A stretch of DNA of 39,264 nucleotides from the NCBI RefSeq assembly GCF_023716925.1, contig NZ_JAMQQG010000035.1:1-39264 (forward strand), in the 5' to 3' direction. The notes under the pieces were generated by a model. The model had not been told where the DNA came from. It saw only the letters and a list, made by a program, of their open reading frames with translations, and made no database searches. Shown here piece by piece: positions 33,151 to 39,264 of the stretch (positions are counted from its first letter, which is position 1; every line of letters starts with the position of its first letter). The translations under genes and the position numbers were made by a program. The stretch is from Frankia sp. R82. Its GTDB lineage: Bacteria; Actinomycetota; Actinomycetes; Frankiales; Frankiaceae.

Positions 33151-33978
33151 ATGCCGCTGTACGGACTGCGCGCGCGGGTGCGCGCGGACATCGTGGTCGC
33201 CACGACCATTGGAACGGCCTCGCCGGCGGTCGTCGAACGGCTGGCGGCCTCGCCGTTTCCCGCGCTGTTGCTCGATGCCGAACACGGTCCGTACGGCATC
33301 GGCGAGCTCGACGGGGCACTGCGGGCAGCGGCTGTGCACCGCCGACCCGCACTGGTGCGGGTACCGGAGCTCGGCTCCTACGTCGGTCGGGTTCTTGACC
33401 ATGGCGCTGCGGGGGTGGTGGTGCCACGAATCGAGACGGTGGAGCAGGCGCGGGAGGTGGTGGGACGGGCGCGGTATGCCCCCGATGGATTCCGTGGGAC
33501 CGGACCCGGGCGGGCTGCCAGCGGGATGGGGTTTGCCGACTATCTCGCCACCGCCAACGACGACGTGCTCGTTGCGATCCAGCTCGAGACCCAGCGTGGC
33601 CTCGAGAACGCGGATGCCATCCTCGCCGTGGCGGGTATCGATGCTGTGGTGATCGGCCCGATCGATCTGTCGGTATCCCTCGGCGTCGAGGTGAACTCGC
33701 CCGAGCACCGTGCCGCCGTTCTGAAGATCTTCGTGGCGGCAGACCGGCATGGAGTGGCCCGTGGCGCGTTCGCGATGGCCTCCGGCGACCCGGCCCGCTA
33801 TCTGGCCGACGGGGTTCGGTTGCTGTTCACCGGCTCGGACAGTGCCTACCTGCGCCAGGGCGCCGCCGCCGCATGGGCGGAGGTCGAGCGGCACCTACCG
33901 AGCCGGCCGGAGGATGCCTCGTTCAGGACCGATACCGCGCCTGGGCGGCCAGCAGGATCGTCGGTGGCATCGGGATGA
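33151..33978 (+). CDS. HpcH/HpaI-family aldolase
   Basis: ATG at 33151 follows CAGGAGG by seven bases; 275 residues. The class II pyruvate-aldolase features are visible: LLDAEHGPY (Glu44-His45), RVPELGSYVGRVLDHGAAGVVVPRIET, a Q-L-E-T metal-ligand region and VVIGPIDLSVSLG. The enzyme cleaves 2-keto-4-hydroxy acids to pyruvate (or oxaloacetate) and an aldehyde with a divalent metal. With the divergent dehydrogenase it could take part in aromatic or sugar-acid breakdown. The last 25 residues are an unconserved tail. Confidence 0.9.
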   Translation: MPLYGLRARVRADIVVATTIGTASPAVVERLAASPFPALLLDAEHGPYGIGELDGALRAAAVHRRPALVRVPELGSYVGRVLDHGAAGVVVPRIETVEQAREVVGRARYAPDGFRGTGPGRAASGMGFADYLATANDDVLVAIQLETQRGLENADAILAVAGIDAVVIGPIDLSVSLGVEVNSPEHRAAVLKIFVAADRHGVARGAFAMASGDPARYLADGVRLLFTGSDSAYLRQGAAAAWAEVERHLPSRPEDASFRTDTAPGRPAGSSVASG

Positions 33979-33997
33979 CCGGATACGGCTCCCGGAG

Positions 33998-34460
33998 TCA
34001 CGACAGCTGGTCGACGAAGTGGATGATCGCGCACAGCACAGCACAGCACAGCACAGCACAGCACAGCACAGCACGGTGGCGGTGGCGGGCGGTGTCGGGA
34101 TCGGGCGCGACGTTGGGCCAGGTGTGCGGCAGGCCTGGCCGGATGCGGGTCGTCACAGGTGCCCGGGCCTGTGCCAACGCGGAAACCATCGTGATCGTGT
34201 CGTCCAGCAGGACCTCGTCGGAGCTCGCGAACAACAGCGTCGGAGGGAAGGTCGCCAGCTCGGCGAGCACGGGCGACACCAACGGGTCGTCCGGATCGTG
34301 GCCCTGGAGGTACTGGTCGGCGGCCTCGCGGGCGGACTCGAGCGAGAACAACTGGTCGACGGCGGCCCGGAATTCGGTGCGGCAGCCCTTCGGCGGGAGA
34401 TCGACGAAGTGCGCCAGGTCGCCGAGCGGCGTGGCGACAGCCGGGAGCCACTCGGCCGGC
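33998..34460 (-). pseudogene. 3' part of an alpha/beta hydrolase (GDXG esterase-like) with microsatellite
   Basis: On the minus strand the frame reads AEWLPAVATPLGDLAHFVDL and then DPLVSPVLAELATFPPTLLF, ASSDEVLLDD and GLPHTWPNVAPD. These are the acid (Asp) and histidine parts of the catalytic triad of hormone-sensitive-lipase-type esterases. The nucleophile half (GDSAGG) is absent: the frame stops being recognisable at about 34460, where a truncated transporter begins on the other strand. A (GCACA)8 tract then interrupts the last helix (AVLCCAVLCCAVLC before IIHFVDQLS). No start codon with a site is present. Confidence 0.75.
34031..34074 (+). repeat. (GCACA)8 microsatellite
   Basis: Eight perfect GCACA units at 34031-34070 and a partial ninth. 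The unit is not a multiple of three, so loss or gain of a unit changes the reading frame of the esterase end on the minus strand. Confidence 0.95.
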
Positions 34461-34881
34461 GGTCGTGGCGGTCGTCGGCCTGCGCGTGTACATCGGTTCG
34501 TTCGCGATCGGGCTGGGCCCGATGTTCTGGCTGCCGATCTCCGAAATCTACCCGCTGCGTTTCCGCGGCACGGCGATGGCTGTTACCGGCATCGCGAACC
34601 GGCTGGCGAACTTCGTCGTGGCGATCAGCTATCTGACCCTGCTGTCTTTCATCGGACGCTCCGCCGCTTTCTTTCTCTATGTGGGGATAGCCGTTGCCTC
34701 GCTGGCCTTCATGTGGCTGCGCGTCCCGGAGACCCGCCGCTGGTCCCTGCCGGAGATCGAGGCCGAACTGAACATGCCGCCGGCTGCCGTCGCGGGCCGC
34801 CGCAATCTCGACGGTCCCGGCGATCCTGACCCGAACGTGAGGGCCCAGCCACCTGCCGGTGTCCATTGTCGCGCGCGCTGA
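34453..34881 (+). pseudogene. 3' part of a sugar-porter-type MFS transporter
   Basis: The frame reads GLRVYIGSFAIGLGPMFWLP then ISEIYPLRFRGTAMAVTGIA and ends with the signature PETRRWSLPEIEAEL. These are the tenth to twelfth helices and the PETRG-type tail of sugar porters. The preceding nine helices are missing. The upstream edge coincides with the broken edge of the esterase relic on the other strand, which points to one deletion that joined two genes. A perfect stem-loop terminator follows. Confidence 0.8.
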
Positions 34882-34925
34882 CGGCCGACAAGGGGCGGCA
34901 ACAGCCCACATCGGTGTGCGGAAAG

Positions 34926-34966
34926 GAAGCTTCCCGGCCATCGTGATCTGCTGGCCGGGAAGCTTC
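34926..34966 (+). terminator. Terminator after the truncated MFS gene
   Basis: GAAGCTTCCCGGCCA (34926-34940) pairs perfectly over 15 bp with 34952-34966 around an 11-base loop, 45 bp after the stop codon. Confidence 0.75.
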
Positions 34967-35029
34967 GATTTCCGATCCGGTCATCCGGGTCGCGCCGGTT
35001 CCGGCGATGCCATTTCGCCCGCACGGTCG

Positions 35030-35063
35030 TGTCCTTGACATTTGCGCAGCATTTTACGCATTC
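35030..35063 (+). promoter_or_regulatory. Promoter candidate of the CsbD-like gene
   Basis: TGTCCTTGACATT (35030-35042) contains a perfect -35 word TTGACA; a -10 is not clear. The same 13-mer occurs at 36217-36229 in front of the DNA glycosylase gene. Confidence 0.4.
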
Positions 35064-35156
35064 CTTCGTTGTGTTGTTCCGGTGCCGCCCCTCGTGGGTT
35101 ATGTTTTTGCCGCACCACCCCACTGGAATAGCGACCAAGAAATGAAGGAGATCGGA

Positions 35157-35465
35157 ATGGCGCAGGCCGAGCAGGAGCAGCAGCGGCAGCAGGTCGAGCA
35201 GCAGCTGCGGCAGAACTGGCGGCAGGTTCGTTACAACATCCTTGACCAGTTCGGTCAGGTCAGCACCGCCGACCTCGACGCGGCGACTGACATCAATGAC
35301 CTCATTGCCCGGATTGCGGACAAGGCGAACCACAGCGAGCGTTACGTGGAGAACCGTCTGCGCGAGCTGGTCGGCGTCGGCGTTGGAGTTGGCATCGGTC
35401 GTAACAACCTCGGCAACGACCGCATCAACGCCGGTCAGCAGAACCGTCCGTTCGGCGCTCAGTGA
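35157..35465 (+). CDS. CsbD-like small stress protein
   Basis: ATG at 35157 after AAGGAG, 102 residues. The first 20 residues are Gln/Glu-rich (coiled-coil-like). The middle (LRQNWRQVRYNILDQFGQVS then ADLDAATDINDLIARIADKA) follows the pattern W-x-Q-x-R/K-x-x-I-x-x-x-(W/F)-G-x-(L/V)-(S/T)-x-x-D-L-D of CsbD-type general stress proteins. The C-terminus changes to G-V-G-V-G-V-G-I-G and an Asn/Gln-rich tail not known in that family. Function unknown; probably cytoplasmic and stress-induced. The resemblance is by pattern only. Confidence 0.65.
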   Translation: MAQAEQEQQRQQVEQQLRQNWRQVRYNILDQFGQVSTADLDAATDINDLIARIADKANHSERYVENRLRELVGVGVGVGIGRNNLGNDRINAGQQNRPFGAQ

Positions 35466-35613
35466 TTCACCCGGAAGTCGGCCCGTCTGACCTGGAAGCA
35501 ACGTAGCTTCCCGGTTGGTTCCCGGCTTCCGGTGCAGATGTGACGCGGCTGCCCCGGTCTGCTCGTCCCGTCGTGGGCGGCAGCCGGGGCAGCTGTACAC
35601 GTCACCCCAACGG

Positions 35614-36141
35614 CTACCCGGCCGTGGTGGCCACCGCCCCGGCCTGCGTTTCGGCCTGTGCCTCTACTCCCGCCCGGGCCAGCGACGCCACGATGGCGCG
35701 CCACCGCTCGGCCGTCTGGTCAAGCACCTGGATGTCGAAGCTTGTGGCGGCCCGAAACTCCAGGACCTCCACCCCCTGCGGGCCGGCCTCGTAGGCATAG
35801 GGCACCCCGGCCCGGATGAAGAAGCCGTCGCCGGCACCGAGGCGCCGAGCGCCCATAATCGCCTCGCCCGAGATGACATAATACAGGCAGTCTACGGAGT
35901 GTGTGTGCCGCGGCAGTCGAAATCCCGCGTCGAAGGTCACGTGCACGAGGCTGAACCCATCCGGCCCCGAGCCCTTGAATAAGACGGAGAGCCTGCTGGC
36001 CTTCGAATATGGTTCCAGGTCGATCTCGGCGAACGCTGCCGGGTCGATGACCGCGGGTTCCATCATCCCGTCTTCATCGAGGGACGGCGCATCCGCCGCG
36101 GTGAAGAACACCATCTTTCGGGTTTCCTGAGAACCTGTCAC
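35614..36141 (-). CDS. Cupin-domain protein
   Basis: GTG at 36141 follows CAGGAGG by six bases, giving 175 residues. The cupin motif is clear (FRLPRHTHSVDCLYYVISGE, then LGAGDGFFIRAGVPYAYEAG), with a pair of metal-binding histidines. It is a single small beta-barrel. Such proteins are dioxygenases, isomerases or sensors; here nothing in the neighbourhood decides. It is divergent from the DNA glycosylase gene. Confidence 0.82.
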   Translation of the reverse strand: MTGSQETRKMVFFTAADAPSLDEDGMMEPAVIDPAAFAEIDLEPYSKASRLSVLFKGSGPDGFSLVHVTFDAGFRLPRHTHSVDCLYYVISGEAIMGARRLGAGDGFFIRAGVPYAYEAGPQGVEVLEFRAATSFDIQVLDQTAERWRAIVASLARAGVEAQAETQAGAVATTAG

Positions 36142-36216
36142 GAATCCTCCTGGTGACCTGTCGTTGACCACCCGTGGTTGCGCTTCCGTGGGGTGGAACG
36201 ACGGCAAAACGGCTGA

Positions 36217-36250
36217 TGTCCTTGACATTGCGGCATGTTCCGGAGACAGT
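36217..36250 (+). promoter_or_regulatory. Promoter candidate of the Nei-type glycosylase gene
   Basis: TGTCCTTGACATT at 36217-36229 holds TTGACA; GACAGT (36245-36250) lies 17 bases on. The 13-mer is shared with the CsbD-like gene promoter. Confidence 0.4.
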
Positions 36251-36313
36251 CAAGATGTCTTTTTGTCCGGCTTTGTCGATTACGGGAGTTTATGGGGGAG
36301 GCGGAGGCCCGGT

Positions 36314-36329
36314 ATGGTCATCTGACCAT
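36314..36329. promoter_or_regulatory. 16-bp palindrome over the glycosylase start codon
   Basis: ATGGTCA-TC-TGACCAT is a perfect inverted repeat that includes the A and T of the ATG at 36328. It could be an operator or an RNA hairpin hiding the start; no ribosome-binding site is visible. Confidence 0.45.
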
Positions 36330-37227
36330 GCCTGAAGGTCACACTGTGCACCGGCTTGCTGCCACGCACCTGCAGATGTTCCACGGCCGCCCGGTGCGGG
36401 CGACGAGTCCGCAGGGCCGCTTCGCCGCGGGCGCGCATCGCCTGGACGGGCAGGTCCTCACCGGCGCCGAGGCGCTCGGCAAGCATCTACTGCTTGGATT
36501 CGGCGGACCCGCCACCGACGTCGGCGGTGCTGCTGGTCCCGGCGGCACGGGAGCAGCCCGAGCCGGTGGAATCGGTGAGTCGGCGCTCGTCCTGCACGTA
36601 CATCTCGGGATCTACGGCACCTGGTCGTGGGGGACGGGGCCCGCCCCGGCACCCATCGGAGCGGTCCGGCTACGTCTGGCGACCGCCGCTGCCTGGTATG
36701 CGGATCTGCGCGGGCCCAATGCCTGTGGGCTGCTGGAACCGGGCGAAGTGAAGTCTCTGCGGGACCGACTCGGTCCGGATCCGCTGCGCCCCGACGCCGA
36801 CCCGGACCGGGCGTACCGGCGGATCGTGCGCAGCCGCACCCCGATCGCCACCCTGCTCATGGACCAGTCGGTGGTTGCTGGGCCGGGCAACATCTACCGG
36901 GCCGAGGTGCTGTTCCGGGCCGGGGTGCCGCCGCTGCTGGCGGGGCGGGACGTCACGCCGGCGCTGTGGGCGGCGATCTGGACGGATCTGGTCGTACTGA
37001 TGGCCGACGGCGTGCGCACCGGACGCATCGACACCGTCCGCGCGCAGCACACCCCGGAGGCGATGGGACGTTCGCCGCGGGTCGACGACCACGGCGGCGA
37101 GGTGTACGTCTACCGCCGCGCGGGCCAGCCCTGTCTGGTGTGCGGCACCGAGGTACGCACGCAGCAGCTCGCCGGCCGCAACCTGTTCTGGTGCCCCGGC
37201 TGCCAGTCGTCCCCGGCCGTCCGCTGA
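36328..37227 (+). CDS. nei: Endonuclease VIII-like DNA glycosylase (Fpg/Nei family)
   Basis: ATG at 36328 is fixed by the catalytic N-terminus: after removal of Met, Pro and Glu (MPEGHTVHRLA) are the nucleophile and acid. 299 residues. The helix-two-turn-helix region (QSVVAGPGNIYRAEVLFRAG) and the C-terminal zinc finger CLVC...CPGC are intact. It removes oxidised bases and nicks the abasic site (base-excision repair). The HTVHRLA form resembles the Nei1 group of mycobacteria. A palindrome spans the start codon. Confidence 0.9.
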   Translation: MPEGHTVHRLAATHLQMFHGRPVRATSPQGRFAAGAHRLDGQVLTGAEALGKHLLLGFGGPATDVGGAAGPGGTGAARAGGIGESALVLHVHLGIYGTWSWGTGPAPAPIGAVRLRLATAAAWYADLRGPNACGLLEPGEVKSLRDRLGPDPLRPDADPDRAYRRIVRSRTPIATLLMDQSVVAGPGNIYRAEVLFRAGVPPLLAGRDVTPALWAAIWTDLVVLMADGVRTGRIDTVRAQHTPEAMGRSPRVDDHGGEVYVYRRAGQPCLVCGTEVRTQQLAGRNLFWCPGCQSSPAVR

Positions 37228-37277
37228 GTCCTGGCGACTGCTGAGTCCTGACTACTGCTGAGTCCTGGCGACCGAGG

Positions 37278-38105
37278 TCAGCGCGGCTCTATGATCGTTT
37301 GTTGCCAGCGGCTGATCTGCTCGTCGGTGGCGCCGTGCGCGGTGAGGTATCCGGCCACCCCGCCCTCGGCAGCCTCGACGACGTCCAGGACGGCGTCGAT
37401 CGCCTGTGGGTCGATCGTGAACGGGGTTTTCGGCGGGGTGCCGGCACCTCCGGCTGTTCCGTCGTCCTCGGTGCCGGTACCTGCGTCGACGCCCGCGGCC
37501 AGGGCGCGGTCCTTCAGGTGCTGGTAGACCGGGCGCTGGGCCAGCGCGGCTCGGACGCGGTCGATCCGCTCACCGGTGGCCAGGTAGTCGGCGCGGATCG
37601 CCGCCCGGTCGACGCCGGCCAGCGCCAGCAGGACGGCGACGGTGATGCCGGTGCGGTCCTTGCCCGCGGCGCAGTGCACCAACGTCGGGGTGTGCTCGCC
37701 GTCGACGAGGAATGCGAGGATGCGGACGATTCCAGGCCCGGCGTTGTCGAGCATCAGGGCGTACATCGTCGAGTAGTCGCCGCGGACCTGGTCGCGCAGG
37801 GCCTCGGTGTTGGACAGCGCGGTCAGGTCGACGAGCGGCTCGTGCAGCCAGGTGATGCCGAGCTGCGGGAACCACTCGGCGGCCTGCGGGCCCTCGAAGG
37901 GTGCGCGCAGGTCGACGACTCCGCGCAGGCCGACGTCTTCGCGCAGCACGTCGATGTCAGCGGTGGTCAGCTCGTCGAGGTTGTCGCCGCGCAGCAGCAC
38001 GCGACGGCGCACGGTGCCACCCGCGGCCGGAAGGCCACCGAGATCACGGACGTTGTGCGCGCCGACCAGGTCAACCCAACCAGGCACATGCTGCGCAGCG
38101 GTCAC
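37278..38105 (-). CDS. Tyrosine/lipid phosphatase, PTP superfamily (PtpB-like)
   Basis: GTG at 38105 gives 275 residues. The open frame runs further upstream, but that part overlaps repeats and is not conserved; an AGGAG lies 16 bases upstream, a little far. The P-loop H144-C145-A-A-G-K149-D-R151-T is the C-x5-R motif with the Lys-Asp pair typical of the PtpB/Tyr_phosphatase_3 group, many members of which dephosphorylate phosphotyrosine and phosphoinositides. The N-terminal NVRDLGG and VVDLR are family motifs. Cytoplasmic or secreted cannot be told; no signal peptide is seen. Confidence 0.87.
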   Translation of the reverse strand: MTAAQHVPGWVDLVGAHNVRDLGGLPAAGGTVRRRVLLRGDNLDELTTADIDVLREDVGLRGVVDLRAPFEGPQAAEWFPQLGITWLHEPLVDLTALSNTEALRDQVRGDYSTMYALMLDNAGPGIVRILAFLVDGEHTPTLVHCAAGKDRTGITVAVLLALAGVDRAAIRADYLATGERIDRVRAALAQRPVYQHLKDRALAAGVDAGTGTEDDGTAGGAGTPPKTPFTIDPQAIDAVLDVVEAAEGGVAGYLTAHGATDEQISRWQQTIIEPR

Positions 38106-38145
38106 ATGCCAGGACGATAGCTCCTGTGGTCCGGACCGGGGCAGC

Positions 38146-38231
38146 CGAGCCGCGCCGAGCCGCGCCGAGCCGCGCCTGGTCGGTCGAGGCAAGCCTGGTC
38201 GGTCGAGGCAGGCGTGGTCAGTCGAGGCGGA
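38146..38231 (+). repeat. Two adjacent tandem repeats (10 bp x 3 and 19 bp x 3)
   Basis: CGAGCCGCGC is repeated three times at 38146-38175, and CCTGGTCGGTCGAGGCAAG (second and third units imperfect) follows at 38175-38231. The last unit covers the stop codon of the NHL gene. Confidence 0.8.
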
Positions 38232-39180
38232 CGAGGGTGCGCCGGGCGGCGTCGGCGACGATCCGGGTGCCGTCCGGCAGGATGGCGATGCCCCGGACGT
38301 CCCGGGAGCTGCCCGGGGCGCCGGCGACCCGGACAAGCCACAGGTCCGGGGTGATGCGGTAGATCTCCTGATCGGTGATGTCCAGCAGGTGGCAGGTGCC
38401 GTCGGCGGATACGGCGAGCTCCTGCGGGCGGTGCAGCACCGCGGCCAGGGCGGGCATCCCGTCGGCCAGTCCACCCGGCAGTCGGGCGCGGCGGCCGGGG
38501 AACGTGCCGGCGAGGGTGGTGATCCGGCCGCCGGCGTCGATCCGGCGGACCCGCCCGTTGCCGGTGTCGGCGAGATAGAGCGCCCCGGCCGGGCCGAGGG
38601 CGAGGCCGTGCGGCTCGTGCAGTTCGGCGAGGACGGCCGGACCGCCGTCCCCGCTCATCCCGGCCCGGGTGGTGCCGGCGTGGCGGGTGATCGTTCCGTC
38701 GGCGGTGCGGCGCAGGATGCGGTGGTTGCCGGTGTCGGCGACGAACAGCGTGCCCGCGGCGTCGACGGCCAGGCCTCGCGGATGCGCCAGTGGCGGCCCG
38801 TCGGCGAGCCCGCCGGAACCACCGAGGACGGTGGTGATGACGCCGTCCGGGGTGACCTGGCGGATGCGGTTGTTGAACGTGTCGGCGATGTGGAGCTCGC
38901 CGTGCGGGCCGACGGCGACGGCGCGGGGGCTGTCGAGGGCCGCCAGGTGTGCCGGGCCGCCGTCGCCGGTGAATCCGCTGCCGTCGCGGCCGGCGACCAG
39001 GACGATCTGCCCCCGCGGCCCGATGCGCACGATCCGGTGGCGCACCGTCTGTGCCACGTACACCGTGGCGTCCGCGGCGACGGCGATCCCGCCTGGATCG
39101 TCCAGCCGCAGGTCGGGGTGCGGGTAGCCGGTGTGCGAGGCCGGCTGCTGGGCCCCGCGCCCGGCCCCCCCGCTCCGCAC
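38218..39180 (-). CDS. NHL-repeat beta-propeller protein, N-terminus uncertain
   Basis: The frame holds about six NHL-like repeats (PGGIAVAADATVYVAQTVRHRIVRI, PRAVAVGPHGELHIADTFNN, PRGLAVDAAGTLFVADTGNHRILR, PHGLALGPAGALYLADTGNGRVRRI, PQELAVSADGTCHLLDIT, VRGIAILPDGTRIVADAARR), enough for a propeller. The frame continues to an ATG at 39231, but the extra 17 residues are encoded by AT-rich DNA unlike the gene. GTG at 39180 is chosen; a run of seven C residues at 39166-39172 follows, so the true N-terminus may be in another frame. Such domains bind proteins or ligands, and often form the sensor part of actinobacterial kinases or exported proteins. Confidence 0.75.
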   Translation of the reverse strand: MRSGGAGRGAQQPASHTGYPHPDLRLDDPGGIAVAADATVYVAQTVRHRIVRIGPRGQIVLVAGRDGSGFTGDGGPAHLAALDSPRAVAVGPHGELHIADTFNNRIRQVTPDGVITTVLGGSGGLADGPPLAHPRGLAVDAAGTLFVADTGNHRILRRTADGTITRHAGTTRAGMSGDGGPAVLAELHEPHGLALGPAGALYLADTGNGRVRRIDAGGRITTLAGTFPGRRARLPGGLADGMPALAAVLHRPQELAVSADGTCHLLDITDQEIYRITPDLWLVRVAGAPGSSRDVRGIAILPDGTRIVADAARRTLVRLD

Positions 39181-39185
39181 CCCTA

Positions 39186-39264
39186 CGCCGGTTTCATAAT
39201 AACAAATGAAGCAGCCGACCAAGCATGGCATGTGTAGATATAGGTGGTCGCGCTTTCATTAAAA
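39186..39264. other. AT-rich edge of the window
   Basis: The last about 75 bases are far lower in GC than all nearby sequence and contain no recognisable gene. They may be the border of an inserted element or a contig edge. Confidence 0.5.

Noticed and set aside
30351-33398. A 1015-codon plus-strand open frame
   Set aside because: It lies opposite the Rieske and dehydrogenase genes and reads as low-complexity Gly/Val/Arg without domain motifs. Long antisense frames are expected in GC-rich DNA.
34031-34074. CRISPR array
   Set aside because: The repeat unit is only 5 bp and has no spacers; it is a microsatellite.

Overview
The window is GC-rich DNA with GTG starts, two NDMA-type alcohol dehydrogenases, a DUF222/13E12-type HNH gene, a NiCoT nickel permease and an actinobacterial-type Nei glycosylase. 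It reads as an actinomycete chromosome, most likely Frankia or a close relative; this is inferred from style and gene content, and no 16S or other marker is present. No rRNA, tRNA, CRISPR array or intact insertion sequence was seen.

Layout. 1-11.9 kb: the 3' part of an MFS transporter, the relic of a fatty-acid desaturase, a small HTH protein with a CPA1-type Na+/H+ antiporter, a transglutaminase-like protein, a GAF-PP2C (SpoIIE-like) phosphatase, a cold-shock protein with a strong terminator, a NiCoT permease behind a Nur-type box, an extended SDR, a zinc-independent MDR oxidoreductase, a wrecked MFS transporter and a DCC-family protein. 12-21.3 kb: four tandem copies of a branched-chain-amino-acid-type substrate-binding lipoprotein (two intact, two decayed). 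They are followed by one polypeptide fusing LivH, LivM and LivG with a repeat-bearing tail, then LivF. Three leaders of the array share a promoter-like element and a short upstream ORF beginning M-(Y/R)-A-V-S. 21.4-26.7 kb: two NDMA-type alcohol dehydrogenases facing each other, a TetR regulator divergent from the second, and an FAD aromatic hydroxylase with a clear palindromic operator candidate. 27.4-29.6 kb: a DUF222-HNH gene behind an SOS-box-like site, followed by a class I glutamine amidotransferase. 29.7-34 kb: CMP/dCMP-type deaminase, Rieske oxygenase, MDR dehydrogenase and HpcH/HpaI aldolase, looking like a small catabolic set. 34-34.9 kb: two truncated genes (esterase and sugar-porter MFS) abut head to head, and the esterase end carries a (GCACA)8 microsatellite. 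35-39.2 kb: CsbD-like stress protein, cupin, Nei-type glycosylase, PTP-type phosphatase and NHL-repeat protein, ending in an AT-rich edge.

How it fits together. The centre is an amino-acid or amide-type ABC importer (HAAT family) with duplicated receptors and a fused core, next to oxidoreductases that could process small alcohols, aldehydes or aromatics. The substrate cannot be read from sequence. At least six gene relics in 39 kb show a region under duplication, gene conversion and deletion. The most distinctive signals are the receptor array with its shared leader ORFs, the LivH-LivM-LivG fusion, the Nur box, the SOS box, and the microsatellite at the deletion scar.
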